Source: an uncultured Granulosicoccaceae bacterium (lineage in GTDB: Bacteria; Pseudomonadota; Gammaproteobacteria; Granulosicoccales; Granulosicoccaceae). Taken from it: a stretch of DNA of 38,315 nt. Below the pieces are notes generated by a model. That model saw only the letters and a list, made by a program, of their open reading frames with translations, ran no database searches and was not told the origin of the DNA. This document shows, one piece after another, positions 38,173 to 38,315 of the stretch (its first letter is position 1; each line of letters opens with the position of its first letter). The stretch is taken from the NCBI GenBank assembly GCA_937922945.1, contig CAKZUP010000100.1, positions 1-38,315 of the forward strand, read 5' to 3'. Both the position numbers and the translations under genes were made by a program.

Positions 38173-38315
38173 ATGGATGCGAACACCCAATGCCCGAGCT
38201 GCGCGGCACCGAAAAAATCTATTGTGCGTGACGGAACGTTTCATCGCGCCGATGATGCCAAAGTGGTTCAGCGCTTTCGATGCAAAGCCTGTGGAAAACG
38301 GTTCTCAACCGCTAC
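38173..38315 (+). CDS. Zinc-ribbon protein, probable transposase N-terminus (partial)
   Basis: The first 47 codons of a gene cut off by the right edge. It has a treble-clef/zinc-ribbon pattern CPSC (Cys7, Cys10) and CKAC (Cys37, Cys40), with the basic segment KKSIVRDGTFHR between them and CGKRFST following, a layout common at the N-terminus of IS1-like and other insertion-sequence transposases. TAGGAG lies 7 bases before the ATG. The start codon is inside a palindrome (TTCGCATGGATGCGAA, 38168-38183). No terminal inverted repeat was found upstream in the window. A non-transposase zinc-finger protein cannot be excluded. Confidence 0.6.
   Translation, partial: MDANTQCPSCAAPKKSIVRDGTFHRADDAKVVQRFRCKACGKRFSTA

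Overview
The window looks like chromosomal DNA of a free-living, probably marine gammaproteobacterium of moderate GC content. The main pointers are a MipA/OmpV porin–DUF3019–RstA/RstB-like cluster (an arrangement I associate with marine gammaproteobacteria), several scavenging transporters (TRAP and Dpp-type ABC), a c-type di-haem peroxidase and tightly packed operons. An affiliation near Granulosicoccus or Arenicella would fit, but this is an impression, not a result. No rRNA, tRNA, CRISPR or prophage was seen. The only mobile-element hint is the start of a zinc-ribbon transposase-like gene cut by the right edge.

Layout. (1) 1–5230, minus: an N-formylglutamate amidohydrolase-family enzyme, TRAP transporter DctQ-DctM-DctP and a PuuA-like glutamine-synthetase-family ligase form one operon. 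It is divergent from an RpiR-type regulator (5330–6190). (2) 6223–11113, minus: a YtcJ-like amidohydrolase, a CobW/COG0523 GTPase, an unrecognised two-TM protein and a very divergent glucose-6-phosphate-dehydrogenase/Gfo-Idh-like protein lie head to tail. (3) 11250–20049, plus: a full Dpp-type ABC importer, then an FAD-linked 2-hydroxyacid dehydrogenase and a ThDP-dependent 2-oxoacid decarboxylase (probably of the 5-guanidino-2-oxopentanoate type). Together with the divergent amidohydrolase this reads as an import–hydrolyse–oxidise–decarboxylate pathway. (4) 20082–22818, minus: a compact three-gene operon of an HD-domain protein, a periplasmic-binding-protein-like protein with no signal peptide, and a YiiX-like permuted papain-fold protein. 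(5) 23146–24852, plus: a DUF937 protein with 22- and 11-residue LEA-like repeats on either side of one membrane helix, followed by a strong hairpin. (6) 25184–28771: a lipoprotein (plus), then a minus operon of a secreted amidohydrolase with a YtkA/FixH-like tail, a di-haem cytochrome c peroxidase and a VOC protein. (7) 28972–32315, minus: MipA/OmpV, DUF3019, response regulator, histidine kinase. (8) 32682–34812, minus: a Crp/Fnr regulator and an AI-2E-family permease. (9) 34997–38100, plus: gluconokinase, a D-2-hydroxyacid dehydrogenase (possible 2-ketogluconate reductase) and 6-phosphogluconate dehydrogenase, a gluconate-to-pentose-phosphate module.

The most promising places for something undescribed are the HD/cytosolic-PBP/YiiX operon, the G6PD-like protein with its unknown membrane partner, the DUF937–LEA-like membrane protein, and a highly structured intergenic segment between the Crp-like gene and mipA. 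Functional assignments rest on motif recognition by eye; no database search was run.
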